A DNA stretch of 64,000 nt from Fistulifera solaris (GCA_030295235.1 AP026145.1:64501-128500); one strand, 5' to 3'. Counted from the stretch's first letter, positions 22,278 through 33,554 are shown. A program made the numbers and translations. The notes: generated by a model from the sequence alone, not told the origin.

Positions 22278-23570
22278 CTATGGTTTCTCCGCTTGCAAAA
22301 GGATCCAACCGGCTTGTACGGGCTGCGGTCTGTGTACATTTACAAAGCCTGCTTCCTCAAACGCCCGAATGACATTCTCTTCCTGAGATGCCAATATTCC
22401 GCTCATTCCCAATTTCGCCCCCGGTCGCAACAGTTTTAATAATAAAGGTGCCAGTTGCATCAATGGCGCCGCCAATATATTGGCGACGCACACATCGCAT
22501 AACGGAAATGGCGACACCTGCTCGTCTCCTTCGTCCGAAGACCACACGACTTCGCTGTGATCTCCCACTCGAGCATACGCCTTGTAGACCAGACTCATGG
22601 ACTCGTTGTCTCCGTTGCCTTCTTTGTTGTCGACAAACCACTCGAGCAGTGGAAGATAATTGCGCATTTCGATTTGATTGATACGAGCGTTTTCATTGGC
22701 AATCAAACACGCATCAACATCCAAATCAATTCCGATAATGGTCGATAATTGAGGGTGCACTTTGGCCGCCGCCATACCCAAAATACCAGACCCACTTCCA
22801 TAATCCAAAAACACGAGAGGATCATCCGATGAAGGGATATTTTCTGGCATGGACAGCCACTCCATACACAACTGCGTTGTCGGATGTTCGCCGGTCCCAA
22901 AAGCAACGCCTCCCTGGAGTGTAAGAGGAATCAAACGATCCATGTTGTAATCATTCTGTATTTGCGTTTGATTGTGCCAGGGAAACGTCAAAAGAAATCG
23001 ATTCGCTACCACAATCGGCTTCCAGCTTTGTTGCACATGCACAATCCAGTCGCGATTGGGTACAACTTCCAACTGATACGACAAGGATGGATGATCACTG
23101 CCCAAAAACTCCTGGACCGTCTCGACAAGCGTTTCCAGTTGCGTACTCGCCGAGAAATGTGCCGTAACGTGACAATGATTCCACACCGGCGGTAACCACA
23201 GTAGTCTTTCATCTTGATTGAACGTCGGTTCCCCAAACATGGGTTCTTCCACGTCCGTGTCGCGATCGGCATCTGTCATGGAAACGGAACAGGCTCCCAA
23301 TTCGAGTAGAAAATCACACAAGACATCGGGTTCGTTTTGTTTATCGATATTACGGAATGTGACGGATCGCAATTGCGCGGCCGATTCGTTTTCCGATACC
23401 GTCGGAAGATCGAATGTGTTATTGGCCGATTGATGATGCGTTCGACGCGCCGAAAAAGTAGCGTCTCGAATTTGAAAGGCCTCCGTCGGAATGAGCCAAC
23501 AGGCAAGGACGAGTAGAGCTAACAACATGCTTGGCAACGAATTATGATTCGTTTGATGCATTATAGACAT
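22278..23570 (-). CDS. prmA: plastid ribosomal protein L11 methyltransferase
   Basis: A single-exon 430-aa protein that trimethylates ribosomal protein L11 in bacteria and, here, probably the plastid L11. The N-terminus MSIMHQTNHNSLPSMLLALL...WLIPTEAF|QIRDATFSARR is a signal peptide followed by the Phe-containing cleavage motif and Arg/Ser-rich transit region used for import into diatom plastids. Catalytic features are GVAFGTGEHPTT before the SAM loop LDYGSGSGILGMAA (about residues 255-270), IGIDLDVDA, and NILAAPLMQLAPLL, the NPPF-like motif 4 replaced by the N-I-L-A of PrmA. The C-terminal GMSGILASQEENV is typical of PrmA. It lies between the two TBL-like paralogues on the same strand without functional connection. 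Assignment is strong. Confidence 0.9.
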   Translation of the reverse strand: MSIMHQTNHNSLPSMLLALLVLACWLIPTEAFQIRDATFSARRTHHQSANNTFDLPTVSENESAAQLRSVTFRNIDKQNEPDVLCDFLLELGACSVSMTDADRDTDVEEPMFGEPTFNQDERLLWLPPVWNHCHVTAHFSASTQLETLVETVQEFLGSDHPSLSYQLEVVPNRDWIVHVQQSWKPIVVANRFLLTFPWHNQTQIQNDYNMDRLIPLTLQGGVAFGTGEHPTTQLCMEWLSMPENIPSSDDPLVFLDYGSGSGILGMAAAKVHPQLSTIIGIDLDVDACLIANENARINQIEMRNYLPLLEWFVDNKEGNGDNESMSLVYKAYARVGDHSEVVWSSDEGDEQVSPFPLCDVCVANILAAPLMQLAPLLLKLLRPGAKLGMSGILASQEENVIRAFEEAGFVNVHRPQPVQAGWILLQAEKP

Positions 23571-24238
23571 CAGACAGAGAAAAAGTAATAGCGCTCATTT
23601 TTTTTATCCGAAAGAATTTTTTTGTGTGGCTCTTCGATCGTATGTGCGTCGCGCGGAAAGTGGTAAATAGTACACATTTGTTACATTCACTATAGAATGA
23701 AGTGTTGAGTAATCCACGATTGCATTTCAGTCACGCGTCATCATTTTTTCGATACGGATTGCTACTTAGCATTCGTTCCTTTTCAAAGTAAAATAAGCTA
23801 CAGTTGTCATTTTTGCGGCAAAAAATATCCTCAGATGCTTTTACCTTGCACGCCGTCTTGCTTTATGTCGAAACAGTTTGCAAATTGTTGTCTCTACGCC
23901 CGAAGTGTTTTTCGTTATTCGTCACGACTCCATTTCAGTCACGAACCCCTGTTTTCGCGCTATTCACTGTTTCCAATCCTTGTATAGTCTAGGCACATTC
24001 TTTCATTACACCACGTAAAATCTATGAATAGCTTGCTTACTTTAACTTTATATGGAGTAATGTTTTATGTTCGCGTTAGCCTGCAAAACGGTGTCCGACT
24101 TTATACGGACACCTAAGAATTGGGAAATATGATAGTGCGGCATGGACCGACTAAAGAACATGTCATGGCAATGAATAACAAAGGCGGCGTCGACATCTTT
24201 CTTCTCTTTCGTCTCAAGCGACAAATTTTTTAACGACT
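23571..24238. other. intergenic, upstream of prmA
   Basis: A 668-bp region carrying the prmA 5' flank and the 3' flank of TBL-like copy B. Its main content is the paired palindromes listed separately (23713-23945). An ORF of 62 codons inside has no support. Confidence 0.5.
23713..23945. repeat. paired dispersed palindromes, 208 bp apart
   Basis: Two inverted-repeat cores, CCACGATTGCATTTCAGTCA (23713) and CACGACTCCATTTCAGTCAC (23923), with the motif AAGTGTT 10-20 bp upstream of each. The same arrangement occurs at 43421-43677 and 57060-57312. Confidence 0.6.
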
Positions 24239-25415
24239 TCAGATGATGGTGTAACCGGTAAACAGGCTGTACAAAACCAGATTTACTTCATCATCCGGAA
24301 TTCCTGGCATGCAGGGATGACCGTCCGGTGGTTTGGTGATCCAAGGGTTGTCTGCTCCAAAATATACGCCGATGTCTCGACGCTGCAGCGCTATTAATAT
24401 TTGAAGCCACGATTCCACCCCTATTTCTTGTTTCGCCTGCACTCCATCGGGAAGTATATTTTCAGGTTTCTCCAAACCTATATTCCAGACGAGTGCGTTG
24501 AAAATTACCTTTTTCGACGTCGATGATGCGTGGTTATTCCTGGTGAGTTGAAAATAGTCCGAATAGATTCGATTTAAGGCATCGGCACTAAAATCATTAG
24601 GACGAAACACATAGTAGACTTCCACCAACTCCCGAAAGCGAACCATGGCAACGCTGTCGTTGCAGCCATCAATGGTTTCGTCCGGTACTTGGGATACACC
24701 GGCGTGATAATAGTCGGCCAAATTGTTTTTGGAGACACCGTGACATCTTCTTTTTGTATCCAATCCTTGCTTCGAATCGGTTTGCCGAGTTCTGAAAACT
24801 CAACGAGAGTATAATTGCGTCGTGCCATTGCTGACAAGGAGACATCGGGACCGGGTTGCTTCACCAGTAGTTGAGTGATGTCTTTCCGGAAACCACATGC
24901 CATCGCTTCCCACATTTGTCGAACATAGGATGATCCGTGTAACGCAATGCGTGTTGGCGAGTTGTCGACGGTGTCAGTCGTTGGAGTGGGGCGTGTTGAT
25001 AGACCTGCAGGACCGCCCAAAGCATCGACGAGACTCCTTAACCGACACGGTTTCGTATTGTTATCATGCCCCAAGTTCAAGACAAGTTCGTAATCCGAAG
25101 CCTCTGGTTTGTCGTAATCAAGTGGATGAGCACAATTGTAACGAGCTTTCATGACGAAACAAGAATAATGATCGTAACGCGGTTGTGTGCCGGGTAGAAC
25201 AGGGAGATACGAACCCATGTTCTTCAGATCAATGATTCCTGTTTTCGAAAGGCACTCGGGAAAATTCGCTCGAATAAAGTCAATCGAAGATTGAGGTGTT
25301 GTGTCGTCATCTTCCTTCTCAATGTCATCAATGGAAATTGCTGCCTTTATTTTTGTAGGAAACCGCTTTTTCGTCGTCTTGGTAGGCACAGAATAAACTA
25401 CTGTCGTTGGCGACG

Positions 25416-25455
<40 letters not shown>

Positions 25456-25656
25456 GAAATCGTCATCCCATATTTTAAGCTTCGTATCACTGTGTCTATC
25501 CTGTTTTTGTTGAATGTTTGTTTGAACCGGCATGAGATGTTGCCATTGCTGTACAGAGATTTGCGATAAACCGAGACACAGGCACGAAAACAACATCGCC
25601 CATTTCCATTTGCTCTGCGAAAAAGAATTCCGTATCGACGATAATGATGCATGCAT
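24239..25656 (-). CDS. TBL/PC-esterase-like type II membrane protein, copy B, one frame change
   Basis: Paralogue of the gene at 20009. ATG at 25656, N-terminal membrane anchor (WAMLFSCLCLGLSQISV), then a stem that contains a run of more than a dozen Asp encoded by a GAT repeat. The luminal domain begins TTPQSSIDFIRANFPECLS and is nearly identical to copy A for about 110 residues, then less similar. It has HGSSYVRQMWEAMAC and the C-terminal PDGHPCMPGIPDDEVNLVLY, so it shares the GSS substitution and DGH spacing. The frame shifts near 24748; one extra A in the AAAAA run restores WIQKRRCHGVSKNNLADYYH. A role in modifying secreted polysaccharide is inferred from the family. Confidence 0.7.
25417..25455. 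repeat. ATC/GAT trinucleotide microsatellite
   Basis: About 13 uninterrupted TCA/ATC units coding poly-Asp in the stem of TBL-like copy B on the minus strand. Copy A lacks it. Likely length-variable. Confidence 0.9.
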
Positions 25657-26193
25657 TGTCGATTGTCAGCATTATTAGCGAAGAATAACAACTCTATTGG
25701 CTTTTTTAATTACGACAAGTGAAAGGGGAATAGAGTCGACAATACTGGTACTGTACTGGTACCTGCAACGATAGCAATAAACATGAAGAGAAGTGTGAGA
25801 GGATAAACGGAGTATGATTTATGATTTTTCCTCCACATTTGTTTTGCGAAAGAACCACTCGTGACTGTAATGCTACTTTGTTCAGTCACAGTCAAGCCCA
25901 ACGGACATTTCAACGGAAAGTCGCAAGATGTAGTGTCACTCGAGCAGAGAGAAGAGTGTTGTCGCACAATAACCCGTGACCCAAGTGGGCGGGAACAATT
26001 GCCGATGTCTCAGCATGACGTGGCAATTCGTTACGTCATTCATGTCGGCGTTTGTCCTATCACAAAACACGAAACAGAATGAATGCTGGGAGCACCATAA
26101 ATCCTTTTACCAGGTAAATAATTATTATTCATAGTCCTATAAACGACAATTCCTGTTGCAATTCACAAACTCCATAGAGGCCCTCAAGCGAAT
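25657..26193. other. divergent promoter region between TBL-like copy B and Mpv17-like gene
   Basis: A 537-bp spacer between divergently transcribed genes. Contains a GTAC-rich near-palindromic stretch (TACTGGTACTGTACTGGTAC, 25745-25764). An 85-codon minus ORF crosses it with no family support. Confidence 0.5.
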
Positions 26194-27009
26194 ATGCGAC
26201 AACAATATCAATTCCTCGCGCTGCTAGTTACGCTCATGCTCTGCACCCTGACGAGAGCGTTTTTACCTTTCCCATGGACGCGTCATCGGCGAAATAGCAT
26301 TCAACGATTCGCCGACTCGAAAACGACGTTTCTGGAGCGCTTATCTCATAATTTAAAAACCACTTCGACAACCAAAGACGATACTTTTGTCAGTACAAAT
26401 CAAATACAATCAACAACCAAAGCATCGTCGTCTTACGTTCAATTCGCTCAAACCTATCCCTTTGCCAACAATATACTCATTGCCACCACCAAGACAGCGG
26501 CCGCCGATTTCTTAGCGCAAGTAGTCATTGCGCAAACACCCATTGCCGAGCTGGATCTGCAACGATCGTTCTTGTTTTGTTTGTTCGGAGCGCTCTATTT
26601 GGGAGGATTTCAGTATTTGTATCAGGTACAAATATTCAAGAAACTCTTTGATGTAGATCGGTTTACTCAACAAACGTGGCAAGAGAAGTTACAGGATAGG
26701 GAAGGTTTGCAAGCGTTGGCGGCACAAACTGCTTTGGATTTGACTGTCTTGACTTTGATTTATCTTCCGGCTTTTTACATATTCAAGGCATCCGTTTTCA
26801 GTGGATCCAGCGTTCCTGCGGAATGGTTTGCCAGCGGCATCGACACTTACCAGACAAACTTTGTGAAAGATGAAACGGATTTGATTCGAGTGTGGTTACC
26901 GGCAGATCTCGTATGTTTTTCGGTTCCTCTGTATTTACGGCTTCCCGTTCGACACATTGTAAGCTTTGTTTGGACCGCTTACTTGTCATTTGCTCGAGGT
27001 GGACACTGA
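26194..27009 (+). CDS. Mpv17/PMP22-family membrane protein, probably plastid
   Basis: A single-exon 271-aa protein. N-terminal signal peptide ending LTRAF|LPFPWTRHRR, with the Phe motif and basic/Ser-rich stretch of diatom plastid proteins. The body has the four-helix layout of the Mpv17/PMP22 family, whose members form channels or affect small-solute permeability in mitochondrial, peroxisomal and plastid membranes. It begins YPFANNILIATTKTAAADFLAQ, and the C-terminal signature is VWLPADLVCFSVPLYLRLPVRHIVSFVWTAYLSFARG, matching the family's W-x-P and V-S-F-x-W-x-x-Y-L-S pattern. The exact membrane and substrate are unknown. Confidence 0.85.
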   Translation: MRQQYQFLALLVTLMLCTLTRAFLPFPWTRHRRNSIQRFADSKTTFLERLSHNLKTTSTTKDDTFVSTNQIQSTTKASSSYVQFAQTYPFANNILIATTKTAAADFLAQVVIAQTPIAELDLQRSFLFCLFGALYLGGFQYLYQVQIFKKLFDVDRFTQQTWQEKLQDREGLQALAAQTALDLTVLTLIYLPAFYIFKASVFSGSSVPAEWFASGIDTYQTNFVKDETDLIRVWLPADLVCFSVPLYLRLPVRHIVSFVWTAYLSFARGGH

Positions 27010-27673
27010 AAAGAGGCTGGCTTGTGTTATACGAGCTGCGATAAGTCGAATGAAGCCGCGATCATTGAAATGAAACGTCTTGGCATCGAGTCGAGGAGAG
27101 TGGCGTTCACCTTAGCTCTCTTTCCGTCTTACCGTTACTGCTCTGCCTACATGTTTATGTGGAACACCTAAATAATGACCAACGCACACTTTTGTCTGTA
27201 CATATAGTTGTGCACTAATTTACCTGATTTTCAAGAAAGCATTACTACAAAACAACTTTTAATTTTTGTTTAGCGCAGACTTTCCGCGAGCGGTATTTTA
27301 ACGATATGTATAGACCATCTTATCTCATCATCATTGTCCGTTGAGATGAAACAGGCTCTTTTGGCGGACCTCAAGAACTCGAACGTGTAAGCGCAACCAT
27401 GCACCCTGCCATCCAAATAACAATTATCACACGTCGAGAAAGCTCTGTTTATTCAAAACGTTGAACGTGTTTACAATCACTGCACCTCTTGAACTCGTTA
27501 TCTCGACTTGCAAGCTCGTCAAAGGTTACATTGGACGTTGAAAAGCCTAGAAAATAAAGCAAGACGCGAGCACTTTCGGCAACTGAAGTGAAAGTAAAAC
27601 ACGTTCTTGAATTTTGAATTATTTTCCTTCTGCATTCGTTCCTCAACGAATCGACTCAACACTCAACAAAAGA
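27010..27673. other. intergenic, upstream of CYFT-family gene 1
   Basis: A 664-bp region between two plus-strand genes. No supported ORF, RNA gene or repeat seen. Confidence 0.5.
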
Positions 27674-30198
27674 ATGGGAAACTCTCCAAGTAGTAGTGGA
27701 AAACGCGGAAAGAAGGGTAGCAGGTCTTCTGCAGGTACTTCTGTGGAGGAGGTTGCCGCTCGAGCGCAACAAGTTGCCGCCGATTTGCATGCGGGCATTC
27801 GCAATGGGCTGAAAAATCTGGAGGAGAATGATCATCCGGCCGCTCAAATGATTGATCAAATGTGCGGGCCGTATTTAGATCCTCATTCGTCCAATTCACG
27901 TCGTCGACGACCAGTTTACGAATCGTCATCGGAAGAGGAATCGGAGTTAGATTCACGTGCCGTTTCGGAAGATGAAACAACTTTGACCAATGATTATAAA
28001 CAGCGAAAAAATCGACGACCGCGAGGAAGGCACGAAACAGAAACGTTAGAGTCAGCATCGTATATATCACAGTCCGAATATGATGAAAGTACTTATGCTG
28101 ACAGGACGAAAGATTCAAGGCAGACAAAGTCCGAAATCGACGATCAACCCCGCCGTGGAAATCCCTCCAGTGCAATGCAGCAACCACTTGCCAGCTCGTT
28201 TGCCAAGAGATGTTATTTTACGAAATCTGGTATTGGGTCTTCAACGCAGCACTACGAAGGATTAACACTCACCGGCAATGTTGTCTTGATGTTAGCTGGC
28301 GCGATGAAACTGAAAGGTTGCCCGACCATTTGTGATGAAGATTTGAGACGAGTCGAACAAACATACCCAAATCAATTTTCAAGGTTACCTGATGAGTTGC
28401 TTCTCAGTAGCGGGTGGAGGAGAATTAGCAAGTATTGTCATTTTTCGGGTAAACCTATTCCGGACGGTGTTCCCTTTTTCGTGAGTTATATCTGCGCAGA
28501 GTTTGCTCTGCTTTGTTGCCATCTCCTTACTTACACTTTTCGTGTCCGGGTGCTGGATAGATTCGACAAAAGGCTACACCCCTCTGGAGGATATTATTTT
28601 CTCTTGGCTTCTGCTGTAGGTATGATCCGGCCGGACGACGTCGAACCTTTGAATCGGGATACTCTTGTGTTGCTCGAAACCGACTACCCTGCTGCTTGCG
28701 ATGCTGCACCAGCTGCTTTGATTCAAGATCCCTCAGAATGGACGTTGGTCGATAGGTTTTGTTTCTTCTCGGGCGGGCCGATCAATGCCGATGAAGATGT
28801 GTATTATCAAGCCGACTTTGATGGAAGTCTCATCTTTATGCTTGCTTTTCTATCGCCTTCATTGACTGCTGAAGAGCTCTACAAGTTAGACGCTCCCATT
28901 GATGAAAGCCTTCAGACAGTTGAAATGGTAGAGCATGTTGAGTCGATTTACGACCTCACCGAAAGAGATTTTGAAGATCTTAAGTTATATCACCTTGGAC
29001 CGTGTCGAGCATTGTGAGTTCATCTGTCTATTAGCTACATCGTCTCTGCTTTTTTTGCTCACGGTCTCTCGATGTTGTTTTTTACAGGCCGCCATTCCTG
29101 CTACAGCCTCATGCATGGAGCAAGGTTTTACCCCCACACTTTTTAAAAGCAAAGCAAATTGCATTACAACGTGCTGCTGATTTTGAGTCGTATATGCGCC
29201 AGACATCAGGTCGACCTGCCTCTCCGTATGATGAGTTTGCCAGTGACTCTCGAGAACAACCCTTTTCAACTATTGCGGAATCTTCGCCCCTTGCACAAAT
29301 AGAGTTCAACGATGAGAAACTTTACAATTCGGAGACTAAAAACGTACATCACGGACATGATGCAGTAAGATACGATGTACCACCGCCTCCCCCATTGCCG
29401 AGCAAACATGCCGCGGGAGCGTATTTACCACACGGTCCTCCAAGTCCGCCCGAATCTACAGACATAGCGGATCATTATCACAATTCACAGACGATGGATG
29501 ATCGACGGGTTGAAATGCATGAATATGACAACTCAGCAGTTCCAATGGATGAAGCCCTTGACGGCCTCGGTGCTCGTGTCCGTGGATTTGATCCTCCTGA
29601 AGACGAGCCCCCAAGTCTGAAAAAGAATGATGTAACTGGACTGGGCCACATTGACACTCAATATTATGTAACTCCAATGGACGAGGAACCGAGATCTCCT
29701 GTCACTGACGATTTTGCGAGCCCGGTTTCGATGGAAACGTATGACGAACACATCCCCAGTCCTGATATAGGTCGTCCTCCCAAGAAGTCAGAAATCGACA
29801 GGTCCAAATCGACATCTCCTGCAATGCGAGGCGCCCAAGAAATGCTAAAAAGAAATCGACAACGAAGGTCTTTGGAAACAGCGAAGAGGCAAGAAAGAGA
29901 AAGTAGGAAAGAAACTATTATACCTGAAAAGCCGAATGACGCGTTTGGAACTAATGCACGTTTTGAAACGCCGAAAAGTCCCGAGTCGGGAACAACATGG
30001 GAAACGGGGTCGGATGGGACTTCTATGGATGGTTCGACTTGGACGGATGACAACAATCCAGACCGCAGTTCGCGAAGGGCCCTCATTCTACAAATGGCGA
30101 AAGCTCGCATGAGAAACAACCAACAGCTCCAATATTCGCCCGAAGATGGGTCGCCGACAGCAGAGTCGCGAGAGATGGAAGAAGAGAAGAAAAAATGA
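27674..30198 (+). CDS. CYFT/CFFSG-family protein 1, N-myristoylation signal (unrecognised family)
   Basis: Exons 27674-29013 and 29088-30198, with a 74-nt intron (GTGAGT...TTACAG) whose removal gives CRAL|PPFLLQPHAWSKV; about 816 aa. The ATG at 27674 gives MGNSPSSSGKRGKK, which fits an N-myristoylation site with a basic patch, so membrane attachment is likely. After a Ser/Glu-rich region there are three similar modules: RCYFTKSG with a hydrophobic helix VVLMLAGAMKL, YCHFSGKPIPDGVPFF, and RFCFFSGGPINADEDVYY. The C-terminal half is disordered, with PPPPPLPS and Arg/Lys-rich helices. An 80-nt candidate intron (GTGAGT at 28481 to GATAG at 28560) lies in module two; removing it breaks the frame unless a T-run length is wrong. 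No known domain was recognised. Paralogue at 32094. Confidence 0.65.
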
Positions 30199-31172
30199 TA
30201 TTGGTCAACCGGATGACATTGATCTTACTGGAGACTTGGATTGATCTAATGATTGGACTATAATCTATGATGACACCATGCTGGTTGCCGGATCCCAGAC
30301 ACAAGCAGCGTGGGCCGATGTTCTGTGTTGCACGGGGTGAACTTTACAACGCATTTATGTGACGAAGCAACTCTGCCGGTCGACGAAAATGAACTGAACG
30401 TGTTTCAGATGCTTATGTAACAAAAATTTAATAATAAAGAGCGTCTTATTGAGTCTTATTGAACGTATCATCGTCATGAGACAATCCTTAATTGTCCTTT
30501 ACGTAGCCATTGCTGGCGACCTATCGGCACGAAAGAACCGACGTTGGAGAATCATCCACCAGCCGCCCTTTATTCTATGTGTATTTACCTCCCTTTATTC
30601 TTTTATGGCCGGTTCAGGTGACATAGATGGTCAAGATAACAGTGCCGGTTATTAATCTGCTTCATTCGAATTGAGAGCAACCTGGACTAACTGGCTTCGA
30701 TTCCAACTATTGTTTTACAAAGAGACTTGACGGACCACAGAGGAGACCTGTTCACCTTGAAGCATCACAGGTGTAAAACAGACGCATTAACATCAAAATC
30801 CCCTTAGTCATTTATGTAGAGACAGCGAGAAAACCAGGGAAAATCTATCTGATTTATACTTGTACATATTCATCCATAGCGCATGATTTTTTTGTGAGTT
30901 GATCAGTACCGGACGACCCTTCTTCTCTTTCTCGCGTTCCGTTTCATGACCACCATCAACCATCACCATCACTTTCTCACTTTTTGCTCTCTCTGCATTC
31001 TCTCCCGAAAACGTACCAGTACGGAGAAATGCGCCATCAACTTCTAAGAAAAGAGAATTGCTTGCGCCAAATCAAACCATACCTCAGAAATCATATGTTC
31101 ATATCATGGTTGCTGAACAAAAGGACAAACCATGAAGCTTGTCAGAAAAACTTCTTTTCTGTGGGCGCTTTT
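30199..31172. other. intergenic, ~1 kb
   Basis: A 974-bp spacer between two plus-strand genes. Has an imperfect CACCATCA run near 30950-30975. Short ORFs here lack support; one open frame runs into the next gene's first exon, so the true start of that gene may lie upstream. Confidence 0.5.
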
Positions 31173-31865
31173 ATGTTTACGTCGCGGAATAGCACCTCCC
31201 CGCCATCATTGAAAGTAAGTGTGTTGTGGTCGCTCATGGTCCATCCATTCTTTTTTCTCTGCTCTTTCTTACATGGAAACGCATTGCTTCCTAATTTTCT
31301 CTAGATAGGAAGTATCGATGACGACCTTACTGAATTCAACGTAGGCGAAGGTAACACGGATGAGACCGACAGCTTGAATGTAATTCACATTAGGGACACC
31401 TCGGGCACCTTGGATGGTGTATCGAATAATCCTACAAATACAGCGGGGTCTAAATTTTACATGTTTTCGATTCTAGCACCGGGATGCGCATCACAGGGCG
31501 ATCCGGTAGTTCAATTGGATACGTCTTACGATCAAGACGGTCATTGGACACGAAGCGACAGTGTGGAGTTGCACCTCGCAGTACAAGCGTGGGAGCGCAC
31601 CGTCTACGACCTTCATCAAAATCAATCGCAATTCGCCCTGTGTCTTCAAGCTGATATTGTCATTCTCAACAGTAAACTCGAGACGGTGCTACTTGAGCAG
31701 AAAAAGTTTGAGTTTGTTGTCACCATTCTTCTTCCTACTTTTGATTTCGACGAACCTGATTTAGCCGATAACGGACAGTTTGTACTTCAGCTTCCTTGTG
31801 TCGGAAATAGAAGAAGAAAACCACGAGGTTTTAAAGTACATTCATCAGTTGTTGTTGCTCTCTAA
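31173..31865 (+). CDS. small hypothetical protein, two exons
   Basis: Exon 1 31173-31214 (MFTSRNSTSPPSLK), a 90-nt GTAAGT...CTCTAG intron, exon 2 31305-31865; about 200 aa. The frame of exon 1 is open further upstream with in-frame ATGs, so the start is uncertain. The sequence is beta-strand-rich (SKFYMFSILAPGC, ELHLAVQAWERTVYD, FEFVVTILLPTFDF), compatible with a C2-like or other beta-sandwich fold, but no family was recognised. It lies between the two CYFT-family paralogues. Confidence 0.5.
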
Positions 31866-32093
31866 CGAATAGTGGGGGTCATTCGATCAATCGCTCTTCG
31901 CCACTGTCGAATGGAGCAAATCCTCAATCAAGCGCTTGCTGGTCAAACGTGTAAAACGGTTTATCATTCTATTCATTACAGCTAATTCTTGTTACAATCA
32001 TTCATGTTTTGAACCTTCGGGTAATTACTCTCTATCTCTCAAAAAGGTGCGTCTTTTTTCTTAAAAGTGAAACATCAAATATTTCTAGCCAGT

Positions 32094-33554
32094 CTAGACT
32101 TCGGGTGCCACGCGCTCCCAGTTTTCTCTTTGGAATACTCGATCATCGAGTTTACTGCATTGTTGAGTATAGTTTTGTCGCAAATACTGTAAAACTGTTC
32201 GATTTGGAAGGGAGAGTATTTCCGCCGATGTTGTTGATGCTTCCATGACTTCATGTGATAGCGCAATCTCTTCTCCGTACACGGCTTCTGCCACGGAGTC
32301 TCGTACTTTGTAATGCAGCTCGCCTTCTTCGATTGGCAAACCAGAAAAGAAACAGAACTTGACGTATAGCTTCCACACACTTGCATCTCGTACTTGTACC
32401 GGTAACGTTTCAAACTGATCACCATACATGTCCGCCATTTGTTGCAACAGTCGTTTATTGGCAGGAGGCAGTATCTGTAAGAGCATACTACGATCCAAGT
32501 TCCAGTTGGGATCTAAATCACCGTCAATACTCATGGACAAATCATCTAGACTACTCATTCGGCTGGCTCGACTTCCTCCATAACTTTTGCTCGTCACACT
32601 CCTGCTCGTTACACTCTCCGGGCCTTTGCGTGACCCGTTACTGCCGCCCAATAGCCATGACCGACGACTAGTGCTCGATGGTTTCGCGCACTGGCGTGCC
32701 TTCTCAGGATCCGGCAAGTTCAGTGCCGAAGGCAAACAAAATACCACTAATGTCCGTAGACCTTGTTCTACCGACCCAGCGTAAAATGGAGTGCCGTCCA
32801 TGATGAGTTTACCCGTAAAGTAGCAGCGACGATTGCCGCCTCGACCCGTCTGTTGATGATGTTTCCCCACCGCGTAGTACGCCATGCGGCGCTGTGGCTT
32901 GGAGTGCGGTTCGTTCTTTTGTGTCGGCAGAGTCGCCGTATAACAAGAACGCATCGTGAGTTCACTAATGTTCCGCTCCATCGTGAGTGTCTGATCTTGA
33001 CGGACGTGCAGAGTTTCAAGTGGAACCCGCTGTCGCTTTGATTCGGCCTTGTGGTCCTCTTGGGGAGTGCCTTCCATCGCGGCATGTGTCGGACGAACCG
33101 AGTCGCAGTTGGATACTTTCGCATTCATCGACAAGCTGTTCAAGGAAGCTTCGGCGGTCGGTTGTTTCGATAACGCACCGTCGTTTGGCTTGAGATCGGT
33201 GGGAGGATGAATTTCGTCGGTTGAACTGACGGCGACGACAGGAGGCTCGTTCGGAACTTCCCACAAATGGCAAGGCGAAATTGTACACGCATTATTCACC
33301 ATATCATTCCATCGTTGCTGAAAGTGTTCAGTCGACCAAAGAGATTGTTTCCAAAATGAGGAAGATGGAGAAGATTTTTCCGAACCGGCCTGATTGGGGT
33401 TAGTGTCACCAGATCCTTGCGATAACTCGTTTTGCGCTTGCCGTAGCTCGTCTTCTGGATACATTTCAGAGCTACTGTGTATTTTGCTAGTACTAGGTAC
33501 GGCGGAATCTGAGACATCCTGCGGATTCACAATAGGATTGGCTACCGTTTGCAT
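32094..33554 (-). CDS. CYFT/CFFSG-family protein 2 (unrecognised family)
   Basis: A single-exon 486-aa protein, ATG at 33554. The first 240 residues are polar and low in structure. Two modules match those of the protein at 27674: RRCYFTGKLIMDGTPFYAG followed by a hydrophobic helix (LVVFCLPSALNL), and KFCFFSGLPIEEGELHYKV. The linker between them is Ser-rich. It lacks the Gly2 signal and the long C-terminal tail of paralogue 1. The Cys-aromatic-Phe-Ser/Thr-Gly repeats, each preceding a Gly/Asp turn, look like a small repeated fold; there are too few cysteines for a classic zinc finger. Function unknown. The two paralogues converge on a small gene about 2 kb apart, suggesting an inverted local duplication. 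Confidence 0.65.
   Translation of the reverse strand: MQTVANPIVNPQDVSDSAVPSTSKIHSSSEMYPEDELRQAQNELSQGSGDTNPNQAGSEKSSPSSSFWKQSLWSTEHFQQRWNDMVNNACTISPCHLWEVPNEPPVVAVSSTDEIHPPTDLKPNDGALSKQPTAEASLNSLSMNAKVSNCDSVRPTHAAMEGTPQEDHKAESKRQRVPLETLHVRQDQTLTMERNISELTMRSCYTATLPTQKNEPHSKPQRRMAYYAVGKHHQQTGRGGNRRCYFTGKLIMDGTPFYAGSVEQGLRTLVVFCLPSALNLPDPEKARQCAKPSSTSRRSWLLGGSNGSRKGPESVTSRSVTSKSYGGSRASRMSSLDDLSMSIDGDLDPNWNLDRSMLLQILPPANKRLLQQMADMYGDQFETLPVQVRDASVWKLYVKFCFFSGLPIEEGELHYKVRDSVAEAVYGEEIALSHEVMEASTTSAEILSLPNRTVLQYLRQNYTQQCSKLDDRVFQRENWERVAPEV

Noticed and set aside
25710-25967. 85-codon minus ORF with a membrane-like segment
   Set aside because: Sits wholly in a divergent promoter region, with no homologue recognised and no splice evidence.
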